This document shows, piece after piece, positions 8,741 to 19,429 of a stretch of 64,000 nt of DNA (the first letter of the stretch is position 1; every line of letters starts with the position of its first letter). The position numbers were made by a program, and so were the translations under genes. The DNA is taken from the NCBI GenBank assembly GCA_947588845.1, contig CANQAR010000001.1, forward strand, positions 88,589 through 152,588, given 5' to 3'. Under the pieces are notes generated by a model. It worked only from the letters and a program-made list of their open reading frames with translations. It searched no databases and was not told where the DNA came from. The DNA comes from an uncultured Lachnospiraceae bacterium (GTDB lineage: Bacteria > Bacillota > Clostridia > Lachnospirales > Lachnospiraceae).

Positions 8741-8909
8741 CGCAGGCCCGTGTAAGGAAAATAGCTGCTGGAGCAGCACACGGGCCGCGCAGACGAGCAG
8801 GAGGAAAAGCCGCCTCCTACTCGATCGCAGGCCCGTGTAAGGAAAATAGCTGCTGGAGCAGCACACGGGCCGCGCGGCGAGCAGGAGGAAAAATCGCCTC
8901 CTGCTCGAT
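8741..8909. repeat. Two tandem ~85-bp hairpin repeats after tRNA-Gly
   Basis: Copy 1 is 8741-8825 and copy 2 is 8826-8909, nearly identical. Each holds two hairpins: GGCCCGTGT/ACACGGGCC around AAGGAAAATAGCTGCTGG, and CGAGCAGGAGG/CCTCCTGCTCG (one mismatch in copy 1, perfect in copy 2). Each copy opens with the CGCAGG word shared with other intergenic sites in this window. Confidence 0.8.
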
Positions 8910-9010
8910 TCACAGGAAATTTCGTCCTGTGACACAAAAAGTCTCCGGCTGGATGCGCAGCTCGCAGAGAGGAAACTGCTGCTTCACAGTCCGGGATTTT
9001 TTTTGTTTCG
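8910..9010 (+). repeat. Partial TGTCACAGGACG hairpin module and weak terminator-like end
   Basis: CACAGGAAATTTCGTCCTGTG forms a hairpin and is the reverse complement of the module at 52722-52755. Downstream, GGAAACTG...CAGTCC followed by eight Ts (about 8972-9003) could end a + transcript. No gene was seen in the interval between the tRNA and the aldolase. Confidence 0.5.
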
Positions 9011-9084
9011 GTTCAATTCTGTAATACGGATTTCAATTTTTTTGCAACTTTCTGCAATTTCTTATCGTAAATTTCCAAAAGTTG

Positions 9085-9093
9085 TGGTAGAAT
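9085..9093 (+). promoter_or_regulatory. Extended -10 promoter candidate for fba
   Basis: TGGTAGAAT (extended -10, TAGAAT at 9088-9093) lies about 80 nt before the aldolase start. No good -35 hexamer is visible. Confidence 0.4.
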
Positions 9094-9170
9094 AACCCAT
9101 GACAGGTTCTGCCAGCATATTTTGCCGGCGGTGCCCGAATTTTGTCATACAGAAAAAGGAGGAATTTTTT

Positions 9171-10106
9171 ATGGCACTGGTAACTACTACCGAGATGTTC
9201 AAGAAAGCATACGATGGGCACTACGCAATCGGCGCATTCAACGTGAACAACATGGAGATCGTACAGGGTATCACAGAGGCAGCTGGTGAGCTCAATTCTC
9301 CGCTCATTCTTCAGGTATCTGCAGGAGCAAGAAAATATGCGAACCATACTTATCTTGTAAAGCTGGTTGAGGCCGCTCTCATCGAGAACGATATTCCGAT
9401 CGCTCTGCATCTGGATCACGGCGCAGATTTCGAGATCTGCAAGGCCTGCATCGACGGCGGATTCACTTCTGTCATGATCGACGGCTCCCATCATTCTTTC
9501 GAGGACAACATCGCACTCACCAAGAAGGTCGTTGAGTATGCTCACTCCAAGGGTGTCGTGGTAGAAGGTGAGCTTGGCCAGCTCGCAGGTATCGAGGATG
9601 ATGTCAAGGTATCCGCTGAGGATGCAAAATATACACATCCGGATGAAGTAGAAGAATTCGTAAGCCGCACAGGTGTTGACTCTCTGGCTATCGCGATCGG
9701 TACAAGCCATGGCGCGTTCAAATTCAAACCGGGTCAGAAGCCGCAGCTTCGTTTTGACATTCTCGACGAAGTCTCAAGACGTCTTCCGGAGTTCCCGATC
9801 GTTCTTCACGGCGCTTCCAGCGTTTCACAGGAATATGTGAAGATTATCCAGGAGCACGGCGGAAATCTGAAGGATGCCATCGGTATCCCGGAGGAGATGC
9901 TTCGCCAGGCAGCAAGATCCGCAGTTTGCAAGATCAACATCGACTCTGACCTTCGTCTTGCCATGACAGCTGGTATCCGTCAGGTAATGTGGGAGAATCC
10001 GGCTGCATTCGATCCGAGAGAATATCTGAAGGTCGGCCGCGCAAACGTCAAAGCGATCGTTGCTCACAAGATCAAGAACGTACTTGGCAGCGACGGAAAA
10101 GCCTGA
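9171..10106 (+). CDS. fba: Class II fructose-bisphosphate aldolase
   Basis: 311 residues. Cleaves fructose-1,6-bisphosphate to DHAP and glyceraldehyde-3-phosphate using Zn2+, in the cytosol. Seen: HLDHGADFEICKACIDGGF with the zinc-binding His and catalytic Asp, DGSHHSFEDNIALTK, VEGELGQLAGIEDDV with the structural Glu, the zinc His in GTSHGAF, and LHGASSV. Start at ATG 9171, 8 nt after AAAGGAGG; longer in-frame openings have no site. Single gene flanked by a promoter candidate and a strong terminator. The C-terminal PREYLKVGRANV pattern fits the ~310-residue Firmicute type. Tagatose-bisphosphate aldolase is a less likely reading. Confidence 0.93.
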   Translation: MALVTTTEMFKKAYDGHYAIGAFNVNNMEIVQGITEAAGELNSPLILQVSAGARKYANHTYLVKLVEAALIENDIPIALHLDHGADFEICKACIDGGFTSVMIDGSHHSFEDNIALTKKVVEYAHSKGVVVEGELGQLAGIEDDVKVSAEDAKYTHPDEVEEFVSRTGVDSLAIAIGTSHGAFKFKPGQKPQLRFDILDEVSRRLPEFPIVLHGASSVSQEYVKIIQEHGGNLKDAIGIPEEMLRQAARSAVCKINIDSDLRLAMTAGIRQVMWENPAAFDPREYLKVGRANVKAIVAHKIKNVLGSDGKA

Positions 10107-10129
10107 GAACAGAGTTTTGCCAAAAACTG

Positions 10130-10155
10130 AGGCGCCGCAGATGCGGCGCCTTTTT
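10130..10155 (+). terminator. fba terminator
   Basis: Stem AGGCGCCGC/GCGGCGCCT with an AGAT loop and five Ts. Confidence 0.9.
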
Positions 10156-10163
10156 CAGCTGAT

Positions 10164-11651
10164 TTATTTTCTGACTTCAACCACAAACAGTGTCGTCCCG
10201 TTCCTCTCATTAAGCACAAAGCTTTCTTTTATTCTGTACTCCGGATGTTTTTTGGTCCCGTCCCTGACAAACGACGGTTCCGAAGAATACAGAACCATCA
10301 CCGCTTCTGATTTCAGCAGACTTCCCGCATGATCAAAAAACTTTTCATAAAGTTCCCTGATCCGGGGACGCGGGGTGCTCTGCGTCGCCTGCGGAAATTC
10401 CGTGATGATTTCATCAAACGGATATTCATGGGTAAAGGCAAAGAAATCCCTGTTAATGTAATTTATGGTCATACCTGCAATCGACGTATTAACCCTGGCT
10501 TTCTCTATTGCCTCGCCAAACGTATCGATCCCGTACATCGTCCTGGCCCTCACGGCATAATTCCGCTCAATCAGCATCGTCCCGACCCCGCAGAATGGGT
10601 CGAGAATCTGCGCATCCTTTTTCAGATAGGGACGGGCAAGCTGCGCTGCAAGCGCCGCGTTGACCGGCGACATGGAAGCTGCCGTATACTCCTTCCGGTA
10701 GCGGAATCTGCGGTCCCTGATCGTAAAAAACTTCACCATGGGAAGATACGTTCCGTCCTTTCTCTGCAGAAGCCGGATCTCCAGCTCATATCCGGACGTA
10801 CTGTTAATCCACATTCCTCTGGAATGCTGTTCAAAGGCATCTGAAATTCTGCGGATAAAGGTTCCTTTCTTCTCCGGAGAAAGTGTGCTTTTCAGTTCAA
10901 TGCGATAGCAGAACGGAGGTACACCTTCATGAAGATCCTGTACAAGAGAAAGCAGTCTTCCATCCGCCAGAATTTTTCCGGTCTCTTCCGGATCATTTGA
11001 AGGGATTGCCATTCCCTCAATCGGAAAAAGCAGCTCCCTGTAGGTCCTGACCGGAAGGATGTCTTCCAGGGCAGTTTCTTTTATCCGGATGCCTCCCTGC
11101 AGCAGGGTCACCTTTCCGGCCGGAAACTGTTTCGCGGTCGCCTCCCTCTGACTGCGGTTCACCGTCAGGATCACCGGCTTCCGGCAGTCATATCCGACAA
11201 AACGATGCCGGGCCGGGGTCTCGTACCGCAGCACCATCTGCTGCAGCATGCGGATCTCTTCATTTCTGTGTTTCTTCTCTTCCGCTCCCGGATCTGTTTC
11301 CCTGAGAAGCGACAGCTGTTTTTTCAGGGTCGGAACATAAGGCTGATAGTCCAGTTTCATCATTGCCTGAAGATAATCCGGCCTGACGAACAGAGTTTCT
11401 TCTTTTTTATAGGCGTCAAAAAGAATCGGAAGCAGATCTTCCGATTCCATTTCGCCCAGAATCAGGGCCGCATTCTTTCTGACCTTCGGATCCGTATGTC
11501 CCAGAAGGTCTGTCAGCTCTGAAAAGTCACCGGCCAGAAGATAGGCAAAGCCGCGTTTCTCCTTTTCATCTGCCAGCGCGCTGCGCAGGGAAATCAGATT
11601 CCTGCGGATATCTTCCCCCGCGCATACTCTTTCATAGTATTCTTTTACCAT
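10164..11651 (-). CDS. HEAT-repeat protein with a Trm14/TrmN-like methyltransferase domain
   Basis: 495 residues. An N-terminal helical part holds at least one clear HEAT repeat (about 42-100, LTDLLGHTDPKVRKNAALIL). A middle alpha/beta part (about 150-330) sits where THUMP-type RNA-binding domains are found in relatives. The C-terminal Rossmann methyltransferase has the SAM motif ILDPFCGVGTMLIE (349-362) and the ribose-binding GIDTF. Motif IV, normally (D/N)PPY in N2-guanine tRNA and rRNA methyltransferases, reads ITEFPQA (416-422), so the usual catalytic residues are missing. It may modify another target or be a non-catalytic RNA-binding relative. It converges on fba across the terminator. 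Confidence 0.75.
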   Translation of the reverse strand: MVKEYYERVCAGEDIRRNLISLRSALADEKEKRGFAYLLAGDFSELTDLLGHTDPKVRKNAALILGEMESEDLLPILFDAYKKEETLFVRPDYLQAMMKLDYQPYVPTLKKQLSLLRETDPGAEEKKHRNEEIRMLQQMVLRYETPARHRFVGYDCRKPVILTVNRSQREATAKQFPAGKVTLLQGGIRIKETALEDILPVRTYRELLFPIEGMAIPSNDPEETGKILADGRLLSLVQDLHEGVPPFCYRIELKSTLSPEKKGTFIRRISDAFEQHSRGMWINSTSGYELEIRLLQRKDGTYLPMVKFFTIRDRRFRYRKEYTAASMSPVNAALAAQLARPYLKKDAQILDPFCGVGTMLIERNYAVRARTMYGIDTFGEAIEKARVNTSIAGMTINYINRDFFAFTHEYPFDEIITEFPQATQSTPRPRIRELYEKFFDHAGSLLKSEAVMVLYSSEPSFVRDGTKKHPEYRIKESFVLNERNGTTLFVVEVRK

Positions 11652-11695
11652 AAAATCCGCCTTTCAGATATTTCTGAGGTAAAAATTTTTCATTT

Positions 11696-12433
11696 TCATG
11701 ATCCACTGTACTGAGCTATGTAATTCATGATGTCGTCCTTCATCTGTTCCCATTTGTCCTCATGCTCCACGTAATACAGCGGACATTCCTTTCCTGTCAC
11801 ATCATAATGACGAATGATGTGATCCCTGTCAATCTGATACTCCGCCGCCAGATACGCTGCCAGCTTCACACAGGACTGATACGTTGCCTCTGTGAACCGC
11901 CCCGTCTCATCCAGGTGACAATTCTCAATCGAGATAGACTCATGATTCATGGAATTGGAAGCGTACGCGATCTCTCCGGGCGGCACACATTCGATGATCT
12001 CTCCTTCAAGGCCAACGACAAAATTCGCGCTCATCGAAGTATCCTGCAGATCCTTGAGACTCTCAAAATAATCATGGTTTTCCTGCGCTGTCGTCTTCGG
12101 ATTTCCAAGATAGTGGATCACAATGTAATTAATCGCATCTGTGGCCTCCCCCGGCCTGGAATAATCATTGATCGTCAGATGCTGCACATCGATATCCGGC
12201 CTCGGAACAGGGTTTACATATTCAGGTTCAGGCGGATCCGTCTCGATCTCAATAGTCACCGGCTCTTCCAGAAGGGCATCCACATCAATATCATCTTCCG
12301 GAATCATATCCAGCAAAAACCAGACTGCCAGCCCCGTCAGTATAATTGCCGTCAGCCACACCAGCATGTGTGCAGAATGAAGACGGCGTCTGCTCTTTCC
12401 ACTTTTCCTGTTTTTCTTCTTTTCTCTTTTCAT
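11696..12433 (-). CDS. Membrane-anchored N-acetylmuramoyl-L-alanine amidase (Amidase_2)
   Basis: 245 residues. Basic N-terminus, one membrane segment (about 23-44), an acidic Pro/Glu-rich linker (45-80), then a zinc amidase_2 domain with ligands His107 (NYIVIHYLGN), His209 and Cys217 (IIRHYDVTGKECP), and the SISIENCH motif that is nearly invariant in the PGRP/AmpD fold. It should cut the bond between muramic acid and L-alanine in peptidoglycan outside the membrane. The RBS is weak (GTGAGCG). It lies alone between guaB and the methyltransferase-like gene. Confidence 0.85.
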   Translation of the reverse strand: MKREKKKNRKSGKSRRRLHSAHMLVWLTAIILTGLAVWFLLDMIPEDDIDVDALLEEPVTIEIETDPPEPEYVNPVPRPDIDVQHLTINDYSRPGEATDAINYIVIHYLGNPKTTAQENHDYFESLKDLQDTSMSANFVVGLEGEIIECVPPGEIAYASNSMNHESISIENCHLDETGRFTEATYQSCVKLAAYLAAEYQIDRDHIIRHYDVTGKECPLYYVEHEDKWEQMKDDIMNYIAQYSGS

Positions 12434-12584
12434 CAGCGCTCACACTTTTCTCTGTCAGTTTTATTCCCGCATGGCTTCCGCGCACACGACACATCTGTTA
12501 GTATACAACAAAACCTCAGATTTGTGTATCCCCTTTTTTGATTCTTTCAATCCATGCATCCCGTTAAATATTTGTCCGCCTATA

Positions 12585-12640
12585 TGGGCCTGATCGAGTA
12601 AGCGGCAGTTTTTCCTCCTGCCCGCCTGCGCATAAAATCG
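12585..12640. repeat. Modular intergenic repeat, copy near guaB
   Basis: On the minus strand the order is TTTTATGCGCAGG, GCAGGAGGAAAAA, CTGCCG, CTCGAT, which are words also present in the 8741-8909 repeats but with the first hairpin missing. Confidence 0.5.
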
Positions 12641-12641
12641 G

Positions 12642-12671
12642 AAAAATCCGCCGGGATATGTCCCGGCGGAT
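12642..12671 (-). terminator. guaB terminator
   Basis: Stem ATCCGCCGGGA/TCCCGGCGGAT (12646-12656 with 12661-12671), with a T tract on the minus-strand side. Confidence 0.85.
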
Positions 12672-12725
12672 ACAGCTTTACCGCTCACCGCCTGCCAGGG
12701 CGAGCCGCTCCATATCTGATATGAC

Positions 12726-14231
<1,506 letters not shown>

Positions 14232-14259
14232 TCAAAACAAGCCTGTCTGATGTTTATCT

Positions 14260-14288
14260 ACTCTAACAAATTCGGTTTTCAATGTCAA
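14260..14288 (-). promoter_or_regulatory. Sigma-A promoter of guaB
   Basis: TTGACA (14288-14283), 17-bp spacer, TAGAGT (14265-14260), leader about 73 nt. No guanine or other riboswitch consensus seen in the leader. Confidence 0.75.
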
Positions 14289-14385
14289 CCACTGAAATAC
14301 AAAAAATACAAAAAGCATGGTTTTTCGGAAATTTTACAGAAACTGACCGCGAGAGACGGACAAAATGCAGTCCCGGGCATACAGG

Positions 14386-14886
14386 CTACATCAGATTTAC
14401 CTTGCGCGGCGCAAGCCTGCGCAGATCGCCGAGAACCACCTCGTCAATCTCAACTTTCACCAGCTCCTGCCCTTTCTCCTTGTTCATGACCATGGCATAT
14501 GCCTTTTTGTTCGGATCTCCCGAGGTAAAATCCCTCACCCGGATACCGTTTTTGTTCCGATAGCTGTCAAGAGCATGGGATTTCTCCGGAGCAAGGATTT
14601 CCAGCTCTTCCACATGATACTCCGCCACTCTTTTTCTCTTCTGTCTTGAATAGATCGCATCTATGTCAAGATCGCCGTTCACATACAGATATTCATACTC
14701 GACTTCCAGCTTTGGCATGAGGAAAACGCAGGCCACAATCCCGGCAATTCCCAGCAGCATCAGGGGAATAAAAACCATCCCGGCAAGAAAACCCAAAACA
14801 GTCAGAACAATCAGAACAACCTTGGCCAGCTTGTTCTGCAGCGGCGTTTTTCTCGGAACCAAAATTTCTCTGTACAAATCACTCAT
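14386..14886 (-). CDS. Small two-helix membrane protein (DUF6106-like)
   Basis: 166 residues. After a short cytosolic start (MSDLYREILVPRKTPLQN) come two hydrophobic helices (about 20-60) and a soluble C-terminal alpha/beta part with YEYLYVNGDLDIDAIYSRQKR. I associate this pattern with a Lachnospiraceae family of unknown function (DUF6106-like), from memory. Start at ATG 14886, 8 nt after GGAGG; a longer in-frame opening from 14940 lacks a site. It lies downstream of the 15061-15747 gene on the same strand. Confidence 0.6.
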   Translation of the reverse strand: MSDLYREILVPRKTPLQNKLAKVVLIVLTVLGFLAGMVFIPLMLLGIAGIVACVFLMPKLEVEYEYLYVNGDLDIDAIYSRQKRKRVAEYHVEELEILAPEKSHALDSYRNKNGIRVRDFTSGDPNKKAYAMVMNKEKGQELVKVEIDEVVLGDLRRLAPRKVNLM

Positions 14887-14942
14887 CTCTTTATCCTCCA
14901 CATTGTAATTATATTGTGAACGCGTCCTTATTCCGTTCACTT

Positions 14943-14992
14943 TGTACCGGCCGCGTACCGCGTCAGCAGCTGATTTCCCTGTACGGCCGTGT
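14943..14992. repeat. Modular intergenic repeat (CTGATTTCCCTG type)
   Basis: CGGCCGC...CTGATTTCCCTGTACGGCCGTGTGCA. It matches, word for word in places, the element at 27954-27993 and, less closely, the first hairpin of the 8741 repeats. A separate hairpin TGCGGCA...TGCCGCA lies at about 15003-15035. Confidence 0.5.
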
Positions 14993-15060
14993 GCAATCTC
15001 TTGCGGCAGACGGGAAAGTATCCGTTTGCCGCAGTTTTTCTGTCCGGCGTCTCCGTCCGG

Positions 15061-15747
15061 TCACAGACCCAGCAGATAATTGATAAATGCGGCGCACAGT
15101 TCCAGATGCTCTGTACCAGGCACCACCACGGCGTATGCCGCCTGCCCTCCATAGGAATTACCGCGGGCGAGCACCGGCGAGTCCCGGACATCGACCGCAA
15201 ACCATGTTTCGGCATTTTCATCGGAATCCGGACCTTCCACCAGGTAATCTTTCCAGGCGGCAAGCTGCTCCCCGCCGTACACAGAGGACAGTTCCTGAAA
15301 TACATCCGGATCAGGATAGCTCCGGTAAGCATTTTCATCAAGAATCATGAGATCGATTTCTCCGGCCGCCAGCAGAGCTGTCATCTTCATCTGTCCCGCC
15401 ATGGAATATTCCGAAACCTCGTCCGGATTAAAACTCAGCGTTGTATCCACTGTAATCTGGTCATTGGAGCCGATTCCGCCGATATATTCCGCAAACTCCC
15501 CGCTGATCAGATCAGGATCCGTCTCATAGCTGTTGCAGTTGACCAGGTAGGCGTTAAAGATGCGGTTAAGACGGACATTGTGAACCACCGTAACCACAAT
15601 GGATATCACAATAATCAGAACCACAGCTGCCGCCATCAGTGGCTTGTAATAATCCCAGATATAGCCAAGCCTTTGTCCCCAGGTGAGGGAGGAAAGCTTT
15701 TTCAGCTCGTCTTTTATCGTCTCCTTCAAAGATTTCTCATAATCCAT
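15061..15747 (-). CDS. Single-pass membrane protein of unknown function
   Basis: 228 residues. Cytosolic N-terminus (about 37 residues), one membrane helix (about 38-58), and an extracellular domain of about 165 residues. Patterns in that domain such as IDLMILDENAYRSYPDPDVFQELSSV and WFAVDVRDSPVLARGN recall the lobes of extracellular solute-binding proteins, but it has no lipobox. No family recognised with confidence. The start MDYEKSLKET lies just after an AGGAGAGCAGGAA site. It is followed by the DUF6106-like gene about 175 nt downstream. Confidence 0.6.
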   Translation of the reverse strand: MDYEKSLKETIKDELKKLSSLTWGQRLGYIWDYYKPLMAAAVVLIIVISIVVTVVHNVRLNRIFNAYLVNCNSYETDPDLISGEFAEYIGGIGSNDQITVDTTLSFNPDEVSEYSMAGQMKMTALLAAGEIDLMILDENAYRSYPDPDVFQELSSVYGGEQLAAWKDYLVEGPDSDENAETWFAVDVRDSPVLARGNSYGGQAAYAVVVPGTEHLELCAAFINYLLGL

Positions 15748-15826
15748 ACAGTTCTTCCTGCTCTCCTTTGTAAATAGTTCAGAATTCAGACTGTGCGAGT
15801 TAAAATTCTGTTAAATATTCTAACAC

Positions 15827-15858
15827 AAAAGAGGGTAAACGTCTATCCGTTTACCCTC
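15827..15858 (-). terminator. groESL terminator
   Basis: Perfect 11-bp stem GAGGGTAAACG/CGTTTACCCTC (15831-15841 with 15848-15858), followed on the minus strand by TTTT. Confidence 0.85.
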
Positions 15859-15891
15859 AGTTTATATATTTTTAATTTTACATTTCCGGTT

Positions 15892-17589
<1,698 letters not shown>

Positions 17590-17672
17590 TCATCCGCCGA
17601 TTTATCTGACATTTCCTGCTGACCTGTACAGCGCGCTGTGTGCGCCCTCAGACAGAAAAATGTTTTCCATGC

Positions 17673-17957
17673 TTATTCCACAATCGCAAGGATATCGGAC
17701 TGTTTTACAATGATATATTCCTCGTCGCCAAGTTTTACTTCATTGCCTGAATATTTGGAGTAGATTACCTTATCTCCGACTTTTACCTGCATTGTGACTT
17801 CTTTTCCGTCTACCATTCCGCCCGGTCCTACCGCGATTACTTCTGCTTCCTGCGGCTTTTCCTGTGATTTGCTGGTCAGGATAATGCCCGACTTTGTCGT
17901 CTCTTCTGCAGCTCCCTGTTTCAGTACAACACGGTCTCCTAATGGTACTAACTTCAT
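17673..17957 (-). CDS. groES: Co-chaperonin GroES (10 kDa)
   Basis: 94 residues. Lid of the GroEL chamber. Seen: [19 protein letters not shown], the mobile loop [35 protein letters not shown], and DILAIVE at the end. ATG at 17957 behind GAAGGAGG. First gene after the CIRCE operator, about 155 nt before groEL. Confidence 0.97.
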   Translation of the reverse strand: MKLVPLGDRVVLKQGAAEETTKSGIILTSKSQEKPQEAEVIAVGPGGMVDGKEVTMQVKVGDKVIYSKYSGNEVKLGDEEYIIVKQSDILAIVE

Positions 17958-18045
17958 ATCTGATTCCTCCTTCGATGACTTTCTCTCCATTTGATTTCCG
18001 CGGACAGCGCATCGTCACACGCCTGCAGCGGAGTTATTTGACTTA

Positions 18046-18072
18046 TTAGCACTCACTTGGTTTGAGTGCTAA
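18046..18072. promoter_or_regulatory. CIRCE operator (HrcA binding site)
   Basis: TTAGCACTC, nine bases, GAGTGCTAA: a perfect match to the CIRCE consensus, placed just downstream of the -10. It indicates heat-shock control of groESL by HrcA. Confidence 0.97.
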
Positions 18073-18083
18073 CCATCATCCTT

Positions 18084-18112
18084 ATATTAGTTAAAATATG
18101 TAAATTATGCAA
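18084..18112 (-). promoter_or_regulatory. Sigma-A promoter of groESL
   Basis: TTGCAT (18112-18107), 17-bp spacer, TAATAT (18089-18084), directly before CIRCE. Confidence 0.8.
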
Positions 18113-18251
18113 CTTCTATTACTCGGATTTATTCCTGTATATCTTTTGCTTTTTTCTTATTACTCTTTTTTTCTCTGTTTATCTTAATTTTTCTCATTAT
18201 TTCATTTTTTAATGTCAGGGGCAGAAGGTCATGTATTCCATGTTCATTCTA

Positions 18252-18321
18252 TAGGGAACGACAAAACGATTTTCGTTTTGCTCGCTCCCTGCGCCGAATT
18301 TATGCCGCCCAAGCGGCATTT
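18252..18321. repeat. Hairpin-rich non-coding stretch between groES promoter and codY
   Basis: GGGAACGACAAAACG...CGTTTTGCTCGCTCCC (18257-18291, imperfect) and ATGCCGC/GCGGCAT followed by Ts (18302-18323). No gene or further signal seen in 18113-18423 apart from the codY terminator. Confidence 0.45.
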
Positions 18322-18358
18322 TTCCACTTCAAATTCGTGCGCATCTCCCCCACAGCGG

Positions 18359-18389
18359 CAAAAATGCCGTACCTTTCCGGTACGGCATT
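18359..18389 (-). terminator. codY terminator
   Basis: Eleven-base-pair stem AATGCCGTACC/GGTACGGCATT (18363-18373 with 18379-18389) with a T run on the minus strand. Confidence 0.85.
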
Positions 18390-18423
18390 CTTCCCGCGGC
18401 GCTGCTTCTGGCAGACCGCGCGG

Positions 18424-19209
18424 CTAACCGATATTCTTTTCTTTCCGCAGATGTTCAAGTTCCTCAAACACGACGTCATTCAATACTTTTATGTAAGTTC
18501 CTTTCATTCCGGAAGACCGCGATTCGATCACGCCCGCGCTCTCAAACTTGCGCAGGGCATTGACGATCACGGATCTTGTAATACCGACACGGTCCGCAAT
18601 CTTACTCGCTACAAGAATCCCCTCTGATCCGTCTAATTCGTCGAAAATATGGATAACGGCCGCCAGCTCAGAGAATGACAGGGTACTGATCGCCGACTTG
18701 ACAATCTGAACCTTCCGGTTCTCCTCTGCGTTCTCCTCATTCACCGAGCGCATCATCTCCAGTCCGACCACGGTCGTCCCGTATTCGCTTAATATAATAT
18801 CATCGATTTCATACTGACTTCCGTTCTTGTACATGAACACCGTTCCGAGGCGCTCCCCGGCGATATCAATCGGATTGATGATTGCCTGATACTGTCGGAT
18901 ATTCTCACCTTCAAACCCAAGCGTCTGAAGATTTACATTCTCCTTTGTGGAGAGAACGCCAAGAAGTCTTTCATTCAGCAGCGGGTCAATATGACCTCCT
19001 ACATTGTCGGAGATCAGCTCCCTGATTTCCTCCACACCATCGCATAAACCAACACCAAGCACTTTCCCCTTACGGCTGATTACGAGAATATTCGAATTCA
19101 GAATGCCCGTCAACACGTCGCAGATGTCATTAAACACCACTTTGCTGGTATTGTTGTTATGCAGAAGCTGATTTATTTTCCTTGTCTTATCCAGCAACTG
19201 TACACTCAT
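18424..19209 (-). CDS. codY: GTP-sensing transcriptional repressor CodY
   Basis: 261 residues, normal length. Global regulator that binds branched-chain amino acids and GTP and represses nutrient-scavenging and stationary-phase genes. Seen: N-terminal LLDKTRKINQLLHNN and a GAF-type sensor domain (to about 155), then the conserved winged helix-turn-helix ASKIADRVGITRSVIVNALRKFESAG and ESRSSGMKGTYIKV. ATG at 19209, 7 nt after AGGAGG; longer in-frame openings lack a site. Last gene of the yifB-dprA-topA-codY block but with its own promoter. Confidence 0.96.
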   Translation of the reverse strand: MSVQLLDKTRKINQLLHNNNTSKVVFNDICDVLTGILNSNILVISRKGKVLGVGLCDGVEEIRELISDNVGGHIDPLLNERLLGVLSTKENVNLQTLGFEGENIRQYQAIINPIDIAGERLGTVFMYKNGSQYEIDDIILSEYGTTVVGLEMMRSVNEENAEENRKVQIVKSAISTLSFSELAAVIHIFDELDGSEGILVASKIADRVGITRSVIVNALRKFESAGVIESRSSGMKGTYIKVLNDVVFEELEHLRKEKNIG

Positions 19210-19319
19210 CACAAAACCTCCTATACGCATCACGCTGCAACTGTCCATCCATCCGCCCAGTCACAAAATCACGCGCATGGGCTTTGCAATAAACATCCTT
19301 ACAGATAGATTTCCTCCTT

Positions 19320-19348
19320 ATCTTAGCATACTGTTTTCAGAAAATCAA
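19320..19348 (-). promoter_or_regulatory. Sigma-A promoter of codY
   Basis: TTGATT (19348-19343), 17-bp spacer, TAAGAT (19325-19320), leader about 105 nt. Confidence 0.7.
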
Positions 19349-19429
19349 TGAATATTACGCCATATTATATTATATAAAACACATTAAGGCATGGCGGGCG
19401 AAACGCGTGCATCCTGTTTCCGCCCGTTT

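Noticed and set aside
8741..8909. CRISPR-like tandem repeats
   Set aside because: Only two units, no unique spacers between them, and each unit is made of hairpins; no cas gene nearby.
19240..19319. Leader peptide ORF before codY (ATG TTT ATT GCA AAG...)
   Set aside because: The AGGAGG in front of it lies at the predicted transcription start and 14 nt from the ATG, so translation is unlikely.
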